The notes beneath the pieces were generated by a model, which was given only the letters and a program-made list of their open reading frames with translations, was not told the origin of the DNA and searched no databases. The position numbers were made by a program, and so were the translations under genes. Below are positions 1 to 6,932 of a stretch of 49,103 nucleotides of DNA, in pieces. Source of the DNA: Beijerinckiaceae bacterium. GTDB lineage: Bacteria > Pseudomonadota > Alphaproteobacteria > Rhizobiales > Beijerinckiaceae. How positions within the stretch are numbered: position 1 is the stretch's first letter; every line of letters begins with the position of its first letter. The stretch covers positions 1-49,103 of the forward strand of contig CANJWR010000012.1 in assembly GCA_947478455.1 (NCBI GenBank). The letters are read 5' to 3'.

Positions 1-302
1 GCATTGGACACGAGTCCGATGACGGTTCCGTCGCGCGGCGCGGCGTTAAACATCTGGTTTGCCAGCAACAGGCTGCCGGCTCCCGCCACATTCTGGACGA
101 TCACCGACGGATTGCCCGGAATATATTTGCCGATATGGCGGGAGACGATGCGCCCCGCCAGATCGTAGCCGGACCCGGGCGGAAATCCGATGCGAAGCTG
201 CACCTGCTTGCCGCGGTAAAAATCCGCCACAGCATCCTGTGCGTTGGCGTGTGCGCCGCCCAGCATCGCGAGCACGGCCAGCACGCCAAAAATTCGCTTC
301 AT
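1..302 (-). CDS. Bug/TctC-family periplasmic solute-binding protein (N-terminal fragment)
   Basis: This gene runs off the left edge, so only its first 100 residues are visible. Reading leftward from ATG at 302, they show a signal peptide (MKRIFGVLAVLAMLGGAHANAQ) and then the start of a mature protein. The visible features are FYRGKQVQLRIGFPPGSGYD, a Gly-rich ligand loop, and RIVSRHIGKYIPGNPSVIVQ followed by NVAGAGSLLLANQ. This pattern is typical of the Bug (Bordetella uptake gene) or TctC family, the periplasmic receptors of tripartite tricarboxylate transporters, which usually bind small carboxylates. The ligand cannot be told from this fragment. The transporter membrane genes tctA/tctB are not in the window, but could lie beyond the left edge; many Bug proteins are also orphans. 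Confidence 0.85.
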   Translation of the reverse strand, partial: MKRIFGVLAVLAMLGGAHANAQDAVADFYRGKQVQLRIGFPPGSGYDLAGRIVSRHIGKYIPGNPSVIVQNVAGAGSLLLANQMFNAAPRDGTVIGLVSN

Positions 303-372
303 GTCTCCCCCCGATTTTGTCTGCATATTTCATGCGGAACCGTCAGAGGTCAACGTTGTGCGTCGGCGCGTC

Positions 373-1476
373 CTACCGCTTCACGCGCTGCATGTCCGGA
401 TGGAGAGAACTGCCCAGAATATGCTGCGAGCGGGCGATCACATGCGCAGTCGAGCCGACGATCAACGGATCGGGATGACCGACGAGATGCTCGTCCTTGT
501 TCGGATAGTCAAGCGTCGACAGGAAGTGCCGCATACAATTGAGCCGGGCGCGCTTCTTGTCGTCGGACTTGGTGATGATCCACGGGCAGTCGGCGGTGTC
601 CGTATAGAAGAACATCGCTTCCTTGGCTTCGGTGTAATCATCCCATTTGTCGAGAGATGCGCGGTCGATGGGCGACAGCTTCCATTGCTTGAGTGGATCG
701 AACTCGCGAGACTTGAAGCGACGGAGCTGCTCCTCGCGCGTCACCGAGAACCAGTATTTGTAAAGTCTGATGCCGGAGCGAACCAGCATGACTTCAACCT
801 GCGGACATTGCCGCATGAATTCCAGATATTCGCCTGCGGAGCAAAAGCCCATCACGCGCTCCACGCCTGCGCGATTGTACCAGGAGCGGTCGAACAGAAC
901 GATTTCGCCGGCTGCCGGCAGATGGCCGATGTAACGCTGGAAATACCATTGGGTGCGCTCACGGTCGGTCGGCTTTTCGAGCGCCACAACGCGCGCGCCA
1001 CGCGGATTCAGATGTTCCATGTAGCGCTTGATGGTGCCGCCCTTGCCGGCGGCGTCGCGGCCCTCGAACAGGATGACGATCTTCTCGCCCGTTTCGCGAA
1101 TCCAGTTCTGGGCCTTCAGCAGTTCGACCTGCAACTGCTCCATATGTTCCAAATAGATCTTGTTGCTCAGGCGGGTCTGATAGGGATACTCACCGGTCTC
1201 GAATGCGCGACGGATGGCTTCCGGATCATTTCGCAACTGGGCTGCTGTCTTGCGGCCCGATTTCTTCGACGCGGCGTCGGTGTCGACCGTACCGAGCGCT
1301 CCGGCGGATTTGGTGATGATGCGGGCGCTGTCTTCAGGCGCGGCGGGGGGCGCAACCGGTTCAGCCGGGACTTCAGGGGCGGCGGAAGACGCAGGGGCGG
1401 TAACGCCATTGGTTTTTGGCGGTTCTGCCTGCAATGGCGCGCCGGCTTTCTTTGTCGTTGAAATAGCTTTTGCCAT
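373..1476 (-). CDS. ppk2: polyphosphate kinase 2 (PPK2, class I)
   Basis: PPK2 transfers phosphate between polyphosphate and nucleoside diphosphates. Class I enzymes mainly make GTP or ATP from polyphosphate. The protein has 367 residues from ATG 1476, which has a GAGG ribosome site just upstream; the frame also stays open to 1530, without one. The Walker A motif GRDAAGKGG is at residues 139-147, ALEKPTDRERTQWYFQRY follows, and the Walker B/lid motif FDRSWYNR is at about 195-202. The C-terminal REFDPLKQWKLSPID segment also fits class I PPK2. The first ~80 residues are rich in Pro, Ala, Lys and Thr and look disordered; this tail is longer than in most relatives. The gene appears monocistronic. 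It is convergent with nothing and diverges from the thioredoxin-like gene at 1687. The polyphosphate-synthesising ppk1 is not in the window. Confidence 0.95.
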   Translation of the reverse strand: MAKAISTTKKAGAPLQAEPPKTNGVTAPASSAAPEVPAEPVAPPAAPEDSARIITKSAGALGTVDTDAASKKSGRKTAAQLRNDPEAIRRAFETGEYPYQTRLSNKIYLEHMEQLQVELLKAQNWIRETGEKIVILFEGRDAAGKGGTIKRYMEHLNPRGARVVALEKPTDRERTQWYFQRYIGHLPAAGEIVLFDRSWYNRAGVERVMGFCSAGEYLEFMRQCPQVEVMLVRSGIRLYKYWFSVTREEQLRRFKSREFDPLKQWKLSPIDRASLDKWDDYTEAKEAMFFYTDTADCPWIITKSDDKKRARLNCMRHFLSTLDYPNKDEHLVGHPDPLIVGSTAHVIARSQHILGSSLHPDMQRVKR

Positions 1477-1686
1477 GTTTCCTCGATCAGATTTGCGCAC
1501 GAAATCAATCCGGAAATTGCGGCGCAACAAACAAAGCTTCGTGTCGAAACGGTTTGCGGTCGTTGTCGCAGATCAATAGAGCCATGCGTCCAGCGCTCTG
1601 CTGGTCGTGTTTAAATTCGCGGCCGATCCGGCTAGTCTGACGGTGCCGGCAGGATTGGATGTTCTGCAGAATTGGGAGGAAAGCCA

Positions 1687-2076
1687 ATGTTGTCGCGCCG
1701 TCAGGTTCTGGCTTGCTCCGTGCTGGCCGCTTTTTGGGGCGCCGCGCCCGCGCGAGCTGCCGAGACGCCCTTTACGGCGGAGTCTTTTGCGGCGGCCCGC
1801 CGCGCCGGCAAGCTCATTCTGGTTGAAGTTCACGCCTCCTGGTGTCCGGTCTGCAAGGCCCAGATTCCCATCATCGCGGAACTGGCCGCTGACCCGAAAT
1901 TCGCCGATCTGGTGATTCTACGCGTCGATTTCGACGCCCAAAAGGCCACGTTGCGAAATTTTCGTGTGTTGTCGCAGTCGACCCTGATTGTGTTCAAAGG
2001 CGAGAAGGAGCTGGGCCGCAGCGTCGGCGACATCAACCCGTTTTCGATCGAGGAATTGCTCTTGCGCGGAGTGTGA
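1687..2076 (+). CDS. exported thioredoxin-fold protein
   Basis: A 130-residue protein. ATG 1687 is chosen over the upstream in-frame TTG at 1672 because GGAGGA (1675-1680) sits at the right distance from it. The N-terminus MLSRRQVLACSVLAAFWGAAPARA is a signal peptide. Its SRRQVLA resembles a Tat motif, so export could be by Sec or Tat. The mature part is a compact thioredoxin domain with active site WCPVC (about residues 56-60), then a DFDAQKATLRNFRVLSQSTLIVF stretch with the fold's typical strand pattern. The Ser-Thr before LIVF stands where thioredoxins usually have a cis-Pro, which is unusual. A role as a periplasmic thiol-disulfide protein is inferred from location and motif. No dsbD/ccdA-like partner is nearby. 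Confidence 0.85.
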   Translation: MLSRRQVLACSVLAAFWGAAPARAAETPFTAESFAAARRAGKLILVEVHASWCPVCKAQIPIIAELAADPKFADLVILRVDFDAQKATLRNFRVLSQSTLIVFKGEKELGRSVGDINPFSIEELLLRGV

Positions 2077-2156
2077 CTGGCCCGTTGCGCGCGCCGTCTC
2101 CGCGCGAAAGCCTGGATCCTGAACTCATCCGACACCGAGGATTGAGAATGTCACAG

Positions 2157-2184
2157 CGGCGGGGGGATTATTGTGCTCCCGCCG
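2157..2184. terminator. possible bidirectional hairpin
   Basis: CGGCGGG (2157-2163) can pair with CCCGCCG (2178-2184) across a 14-base loop. It lies between the convergent ends of the thioredoxin-like gene and the small membrane-protein gene. There is no T run, so this is only a candidate terminator. Confidence 0.3.
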
Positions 2185-2241
2185 TGTGCAACAGTGGACC
2201 GCAATGCGTTTCGCGGAGCATTTGAACCTTTCCGTCAGGAC

Positions 2242-2739
2242 TTAGAGGCCGTTCATTTTGCGGATGCGGGCTTCCAGCGTTTCAGCCCTGACGCGTACGC
2301 CCATGTCGGGGCATTCGAATTGCTCGCCTGACAGCAGGGTCAAAGCCACGCGGTAAGTCGGTGCGCCCTCGCTCCATTCGTGTTCACGAACCGAGACAGC
2401 GATCACATCGCCGGGGCTCAACACTTTGATGCTCCTGCGCCAGGGCGACTTCCGTTCGATCTCGATCGTCTTGTCCCCGACCGTCACGATCATTTCGTCG
2501 CCGACGAGAGCCGAGATGAGCATTGACCCACCGACGAAACAGCCGCCCCAGACGATAACGGCGAAAAACGGCGTCGTCAGATTGATCGGCCAGAGCCCGC
2601 GGCCGAGTTCGTGAAACACCAGAAAAATAATGCCGGCTCCGATCAACCCGAAGGCAGTGCGGATGACGGGTCCGAATGTAGAGCTGAGCCGGACCGGCTC
2701 AGTCCCGGCGGGACCGATGTCGTGATGGGGCGGTGTCAT
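2242..2739 (-). CDS. hypothetical membrane protein with two TM helices and a C-terminal soluble domain
   Basis: A 165-residue protein that I cannot assign to a named family. After a Pro-rich start (MTPPHHDIGPAG) there are two hydrophobic helices at about residues 28-47 and 57-80, separated by GRGLWPINLTT. A soluble part of roughly 85 residues follows, with alternating beta-like segments (MIVTVGDKTIEIERKSPWRRSIKVL, VIAVSVREHEW, YRVALTLLSGEQFECPD). This is reminiscent of small bacterial PH-like domains attached to a membrane hairpin, but that is inference only. The ribosome site (TTGAGGC directly before ATG) is unusually close to the start. The start region is divergent from the bicupin gene, with about 120 bp between them. 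Confidence 0.8.
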   Translation of the reverse strand: MTPPHHDIGPAGTEPVRLSSTFGPVIRTAFGLIGAGIIFLVFHELGRGLWPINLTTPFFAVIVWGGCFVGGSMLISALVGDEMIVTVGDKTIEIERKSPWRRSIKVLSPGDVIAVSVREHEWSEGAPTYRVALTLLSGEQFECPDMGVRVRAETLEARIRKMNGL

Positions 2740-2858
2740 GCCTCAAGGATCCGCGAAAACCCTGAAGGGACCGTCACCTGAATGGACGGAACCCCGGGGT
2801 TTGCGTTCGGGCCCATCCGTGCGATTTTGCAGGGAACGCGACGGGAGGACGTATTCGC

Positions 2859-4073
2859 ATGCCGCACGACAATCCGCAGGGACATTGGCACGAGGTTTCG
2901 GGCGAGACCCAGAAGGCCGGCAAGGGCACCTTCATCCGCCCCCCGATGCCCTACGACAAGTTCATGATGGAACAGGAGATTCCGATTGTTCGCGCCATCG
3001 GGGTCAGCAAGGTTCAAAATCTGCCGCTCAAGCCCTGGAAGCGCATGGGCGGGCAGGGCAGCTTCATCCAGTTGTACGGCACCGAGGGCCTTTGGGGCTG
3101 CTATGTGGTCGAGGTTCCGGGCGCGGGCGCGCTGAACGCCGAAAAGCACACCTATGAGGAAATGTATCTCGTCATCGAAGGGCGCGGAACCACCGAGGTC
3201 TGGATCGACGGTCAGGAAGGCAAGAAGCACATTTTCGAATGGCAGAAGGGATCCATGTTTTCGATCCCGCTGAACACCAATCACCGGATCGTCAACGCCA
3301 CGTCGAGCCCGGCGCTGTTGCTGGGCGGCACCACGGCCCCCAACGTCATCAATCTTTTCGATAATATGGGCTTCGTTTTCGATTGCCCGTTCCAGTTCAG
3401 CGACCGTTTCAGCGGCGGCGCAGACTTCTTCAAGCCGAAGGACGAGGTGGAGCCCGATCCTGTGCGCGGCCTCGCCATGCGCAAGACAAACCTTATTCCC
3501 GACGTGATGAACACCGACCTGCCACTCGACAATCGCCGCTCACCGGGGTTCCGCCGCATCGAGCCGAACATGACCGGCAACAAGTTCTATCTGTGGATTG
3601 GCGAACACCAGACCGGTCGCTATTCGAAAGCCCATGCCCATGCCTCCGGCCCCGTGCTGATTTGCCTGAAGGGCAAGGGCTATACCCACACCTGGCCGGC
3701 CTCGCTCGGCACGCGCCCTTGGGAAACCGGCCATGCCGACAAGGTCCAGCGGGTGGATTACGAGCCAGTGGGTCTCGTGACCGCCGCCCCGATGGCGAAC
3801 GACTGGTTCCACCAGCATTTCGCCGTTAGCGCCGAACCGCTGCGCCTGACGGCCTGGTACGGTCCGCGAAAGCCGGGCCTCAATCAGGACGCCGGTGCGC
3901 CGGGCCAGAAGGCGCTCGACTTCGGGGCCATCGACATCCGCGACGGCGGTACCGCGATTCCCTACGATGAGGAAGATCCCGCCGTCCGACGCAACTGGGA
4001 GGCAGCCATCGCCGCCAATGGGGTGAAAAGCCGCATGGACCCCAAGCTCTACGAAACGCCCGAAGGCCGATAG
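2859..4073 (+). CDS. bicupin-fold protein
   Basis: A 404-residue cytosolic protein with two cupin modules. The first (about residues 75-165) has EKHTYEEMYLVIEGRGTTEVW with H97 and E100/E101, and a later H142 in the second cupin motif position. The second (about 245-335) has KAHAHASGPVLICLKGKGYT with H259 and H261, and FHQHF with H318 and H320. Both therefore keep plausible metal ligands. Family logic suggests a metal-dependent dioxygenase, isomerase or sensor, but I cannot tell the substrate. The overall layout recalls bicupins found near carboxylate or aromatic catabolism genes; the Bug receptor gene at the left edge is too far away to prove a link. GGGAGG at 2843-2848 supports the start. 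The gene stands alone, and the long leader of the export lipoprotein gene follows. Confidence 0.8.
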   Translation: MPHDNPQGHWHEVSGETQKAGKGTFIRPPMPYDKFMMEQEIPIVRAIGVSKVQNLPLKPWKRMGGQGSFIQLYGTEGLWGCYVVEVPGAGALNAEKHTYEEMYLVIEGRGTTEVWIDGQEGKKHIFEWQKGSMFSIPLNTNHRIVNATSSPALLLGGTTAPNVINLFDNMGFVFDCPFQFSDRFSGGADFFKPKDEVEPDPVRGLAMRKTNLIPDVMNTDLPLDNRRSPGFRRIEPNMTGNKFYLWIGEHQTGRYSKAHAHASGPVLICLKGKGYTHTWPASLGTRPWETGHADKVQRVDYEPVGLVTAAPMANDWFHQHFAVSAEPLRLTAWYGPRKPGLNQDAGAPGQKALDFGAIDIRDGGTAIPYDEEDPAVRRNWEAAIAANGVKSRMDPKLYETPEGR

Positions 4074-4419
4074 GCTGCTTGGATGTGCAACTAAGAGGCG
4101 CAACCCGGCTGAGGTTGTTCCTGTCAAAGGAGGCGACAGCAGCCGGTTGCGGTTCTTCGGCTGCTTAACCGCGCATTATCCATAAATAAAAGCGAACGCG
4201 CGAATTGTGACGGCATTTCGACAAACTTTAAGTTTCATTCGAATATAATCATTGTGACTTATGGTTAATTTCGCAAAGGTCTCATAAACCTATGTGGCTG
4301 TTCAGACACAACATCTGGCCATTCAGCGCTTGCCGTGGGAGCAGACCATTTCGCTATTGACCGACAGGCTTCGCGTGGCGATAACCAAACCATCTTCTGG
4401 GATAAAGGGTCGTTGGTTT
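4074..4419 (+). promoter_or_regulatory. AT-rich promoter and long leader of the export lipoprotein gene
   Basis: This is the longest stretch without an assigned gene. From about 4165 it becomes clearly AT-rich. A perfect -10 hexamer TATAAT is at 4244-4249; no convincing -35 lies 16-18 bp upstream (ACAAAC at 4221 is the best-spaced). If used, it gives a leader of about 165 bases before ATG 4420. The leader holds a 22-codon open frame (4292-4360) with no good ribosome site. TTAACCGCGCATTAT at 4165-4179 is one base from the CtrA consensus TTAA-N7-TTAA. The frame of the lipoprotein is open back to a GTG at 4294, but no signal peptide would begin there. Function of the leader is unknown. Confidence 0.4.
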
Positions 4420-5598
4420 ATGGGACTGGCCGCGCGTTTTTTTGGATTGGCGGCAGTTGCATTGTCTCTGGCAGCCTGCACTGCTTTGCCGTCGCAAGGA
4501 CCTTCAGCCTCGGACATCAACAACAACGCCACCAATGTAACGGCTGACGCCGGCGGCGCCCGTTACCTGCTGACGCAGGTTGATGAGCGTGCGGTCACCA
4601 TTCTGGAGCGCCGTGGCTCGTCGAGCATTTCCGGACGTTTCGGCGATTATCGTTCTGCTTCACCCCGCCGGGCTATAGGCGTCGGCGACGTTGTCCAGGT
4701 GACAATCTGGGAAGCCGCCGCAGGCGGATTGTTTTCGACACCAGCCCTTGGGGGGGTCTCAACGGGCTCCCATTCGGCTGTCATCCCACCTCAGCAGGTT
4801 GACGGCGATGGTTCAATTACGGTGCCTTATGCTGGGCGCATCCGGGTTGCGGGCCTGACGCCGCCGCAAGTTGAGCAGGCGATCATCGGCAGACTCGCCG
4901 GCAAGGCCATCGAGCCCCAGGCTCTGGTGACGATCACCACCAATATTTCAAACACCGTCACCGTGACTGGCGAGGTCATCAATGGGGCCCGCGTGCCGCT
5001 GACGCCGCGCGGCGACCGGATTCTCGACGTGATCGCCACTGCTGGTGGCGTCAAGGCTCCGGTGAACGAGACCTTTGTGTCTCTCGGGCGCAATAACCAG
5101 ACGGTCCGGGTGCCCATGCAGTCGCTGCTGGCGCGCCCGCAGGAAAACGTTTTCATGCGCCCCGGCGATATTCTGACGCTGGTGCGCGAACCGCAGACCT
5201 ACACTGCCTTCGGGGCCACCGGCCGCAATGCTCTGGTGCCGTTCGACGCGATCGGGGTGACGCTGGAAGAGGCCGTGGCCAAGTCCGGCGGCCTGCTGGA
5301 TCTTCAGTCCGACCCGCAGGGCGTATTCATCCTGCGGCCCGAGCCTGTTGCGTTGGCCCGCGAGCTGGACCCGTCTTTCCCGATCGAGCCTGGCGCCCGC
5401 ACAGTCAACGTAGTTTATCGCGTCAACATGCGTGATCCGAGCGCCTATTTCTGGGCGCGTCGGTTTCCGGTCCGCAACAAGGACATTCTGTATGTCGCGA
5501 CGGCGCCGCTCAACGATGTCCAGAAGGCGATGAGCGTCCTGTCGTCCGTCACCAACCCTGCCCTGACGGCGATCTCGGTCTGCGGAACCCGCTGCTGA
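4420..5598 (+). CDS. Wza/KpsD-type polysaccharide-export outer-membrane lipoprotein
   Basis: This 392-residue protein is predicted to form or gate an outer-membrane channel for exported polysaccharide. ATG 4420 begins a clean lipoprotein signal, with lipobox LAAC and Cys20 as the lipidation site. A poly-export domain follows at about residues 80-185 (YRSASPRRAIGVGDVVQVTIWEA ... DGSITVPYAGRIRVAGLTPPQVEQAI). SLBB-like modules come next (TVTVTGEVINGARVPLT, RILDVIATAGGVKAP), then a second pair near 280-370 ending in NKDILYVATAP. The length and order match the BexD/KpsD/Wza group. No Wzc-type kinase, ABC transporter or glycosyltransferase is adjacent, which is odd, because these genes normally sit inside a polysaccharide cluster. 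A hairpin that overlaps the stop codon ends the unit. Confidence 0.88.
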   Translation: MGLAARFFGLAAVALSLAACTALPSQGPSASDINNNATNVTADAGGARYLLTQVDERAVTILERRGSSSISGRFGDYRSASPRRAIGVGDVVQVTIWEAAAGGLFSTPALGGVSTGSHSAVIPPQQVDGDGSITVPYAGRIRVAGLTPPQVEQAIIGRLAGKAIEPQALVTITTNISNTVTVTGEVINGARVPLTPRGDRILDVIATAGGVKAPVNETFVSLGRNNQTVRVPMQSLLARPQENVFMRPGDILTLVREPQTYTAFGATGRNALVPFDAIGVTLEEAVAKSGGLLDLQSDPQGVFILRPEPVALARELDPSFPIEPGARTVNVVYRVNMRDPSAYFWARRFPVRNKDILYVATAPLNDVQKAMSVLSSVTNPALTAISVCGTRC

Positions 5599-5628
5599 TC
5601 AGGCGGTGGAATGCTCCACCGCTGATCA
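5596..5628 (+). terminator. hairpin overlapping the stop codon of the export lipoprotein gene
   Basis: TGATCA(G)GCGGTGGA (5596-5610) pairs with TCCACCGCTGATCA (5615-5628) around loop ATGC, with a single bulged G. The TGA stop codon is inside the left arm. Only a short AATTCT follows, so it may act in both directions for the two convergent genes. Confidence 0.65.
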
Positions 5629-5675
5629 ATTCTGCCTGACAAGCCTGTTCGAGAATTTGTGAAGGGCGTCGGCGC

Positions 5676-6665
5676 TCAGCCGGCTTTCTCCACCCATGCC
5701 CGCATGAGATGATGGGCAATCGCAATCGGATTGGCGGGCAGGAAGCCTTCGGGATGCCGGCCTTCGAGCATCGCGATCACTTCGTCGCGACTGAACCAGC
5801 GCGCATCCTCAAGCTCGGTGCGGTCGATCACGATCTCCCGCGTCAACGCTTCTGCAAAACAGCCGATCATCAGCGTGGACGGAAACGGCCATGGTTGCGA
5901 CGCCACATAGTGAACGCGCCCGACCTCGATCCCGGCCTCCTCCTTGATCTCGCGACGCACAGCGGATTCGATGGTCTCGCCCGGCTCCAGAAAGCCCGCC
6001 AACGCCGAATACATTCCCTTACCGAAGCGCGGCTGGCGGCCCATCAGGCAGCGGTCTCCGTCGACGGCCAGCATGATCACCACAGGATCCGTGCGGGGGA
6101 AATGCATCGCCTTGCAGGCCTGGCAATCGCGCCGCCAGCCGGCTGCGCCCAGCGTGCTGGGAGAGCCGCAAACCGAACAGAACCGGTGCCGCGCGTGCCA
6201 GTAGAGCAGGCTCTTGGCCTCGCCCAGCAGGCCGGTCGTAGCTGCGTCCAGGAGTCCTTGTACGGCGATGGAGCGTAGATCGGTGAGCTGCAGGTCGGGG
6301 CGATCCGGGATCGCCAGCACCCGCGTGTCGATCATCGCGCCTTCGTCGGCCTGTTCGCGCTCGACGACCGCCGAATCGTCCAAGAGTGCGCCGAAAAAAG
6401 CGCCTTCGTCCGTGCGGCCAAGCAACACGATCTCGCGGATTTGCCCCATTTCGGCGGCCTCGCCGGTCGTGAAAAGCGCCTCTCGCCTGCCTTCCGTCAC
6501 CCGCAAAACAGGCTTATCCCGTCCGATCACGACCGTGCGGGACGCCGGATGACGCTGCAATTCCGCAATAAAATCCGCGTCGTCGCGCTTGTCGGACAGC
6601 CGGTCGAGAGGGTTGATCGCGTAGCCGGTATCGGCGGAGCGTTCCTTGAAGGGCACAGGAGACAT
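5676..6665 (-). CDS. nudC: NADH pyrophosphatase / NAD-cap hydrolase NudC
   Basis: NudC splits NAD(H) into NMN(H) and AMP, and in bacteria it can also remove NAD caps from RNA. The protein has 329 residues. An N-terminal domain is followed by a zinc ribbon with C163, C166, C181 and C184. The Nudix box (about residues 224-246) has the expected GFLEPGE, REIKEEAG elements. The motif SQPWPFPS at 256-263 is the specific mark of the NudC subfamily. All key residues are present. The gene is convergent with the export lipoprotein gene and divergent from the SRP RNA and dnaX. Confidence 0.96.
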   Translation of the reverse strand: MSPVPFKERSADTGYAINPLDRLSDKRDDADFIAELQRHPASRTVVIGRDKPVLRVTEGRREALFTTGEAAEMGQIREIVLLGRTDEGAFFGALLDDSAVVEREQADEGAMIDTRVLAIPDRPDLQLTDLRSIAVQGLLDAATTGLLGEAKSLLYWHARHRFCSVCGSPSTLGAAGWRRDCQACKAMHFPRTDPVVIMLAVDGDRCLMGRQPRFGKGMYSALAGFLEPGETIESAVRREIKEEAGIEVGRVHYVASQPWPFPSTLMIGCFAEALTREIVIDRTELEDARWFSRDEVIAMLEGRHPEGFLPANPIAIAHHLMRAWVEKAG

Positions 6666-6782
6666 GAAAACCGTAGCGTGCGAGTCGAACGAAGCTCATC
6701 ATGCGGTTGGCGTCGCCAATTTGGAACCGGAAATTGCCGTCTCCGTCTTGCGAAATGCGCCGCGCTGGTCCACATAGACAGC

Positions 6783-6876
6783 GGGAGGTTGGCGTTGGAC
6801 GTTCCACTCGCCAACCGGGTCAGGTCCGGAAGGAAGCAGCCCTAACGAGAATGGGCGGGTCTCCGTTCAGCCTCCC
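6783..6876 (+). ncRNA. ffs: 4.5S signal recognition particle RNA (small bacterial type)
   Basis: The RNA partner of Ffh in co-translational targeting to the membrane. The conserved apical part is plain: GGTCAGGTCCGGAAGGAAGC (6818-6837) followed by AGCC, containing the GGAA tetraloop and the asymmetric bulge bound by the Ffh M domain. The outer ends GGGAGG (6783-6788) and CCTCCC (6871-6876) pair, giving a hairpin of about 94 bases, the normal size. The exact 5' and 3' ends are inferred from that pairing and may be off by a few bases. Location directly before dnaX is usual in alphaproteobacteria. Confidence 0.93.
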
Positions 6877-6932
6877 ACCTTTGGACCCGTATCCTGCAAC
6901 CGCAGGTGCGGGACATTTTTCCAGGTCGAACC

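Noticed and set aside
244..1461. Long plus-strand open frame of 405 codons opposite ppk2
   Set aside because: It is the antisense shadow of a clear PPK2 gene in GC-rich DNA; the protein has no family pattern or ribosome site.
4165..4179. CtrA site upstream of the export lipoprotein
   Set aside because: One mismatch from TTAA-N7-TTAA is expected by chance in AT-rich DNA; kept only as a remark.
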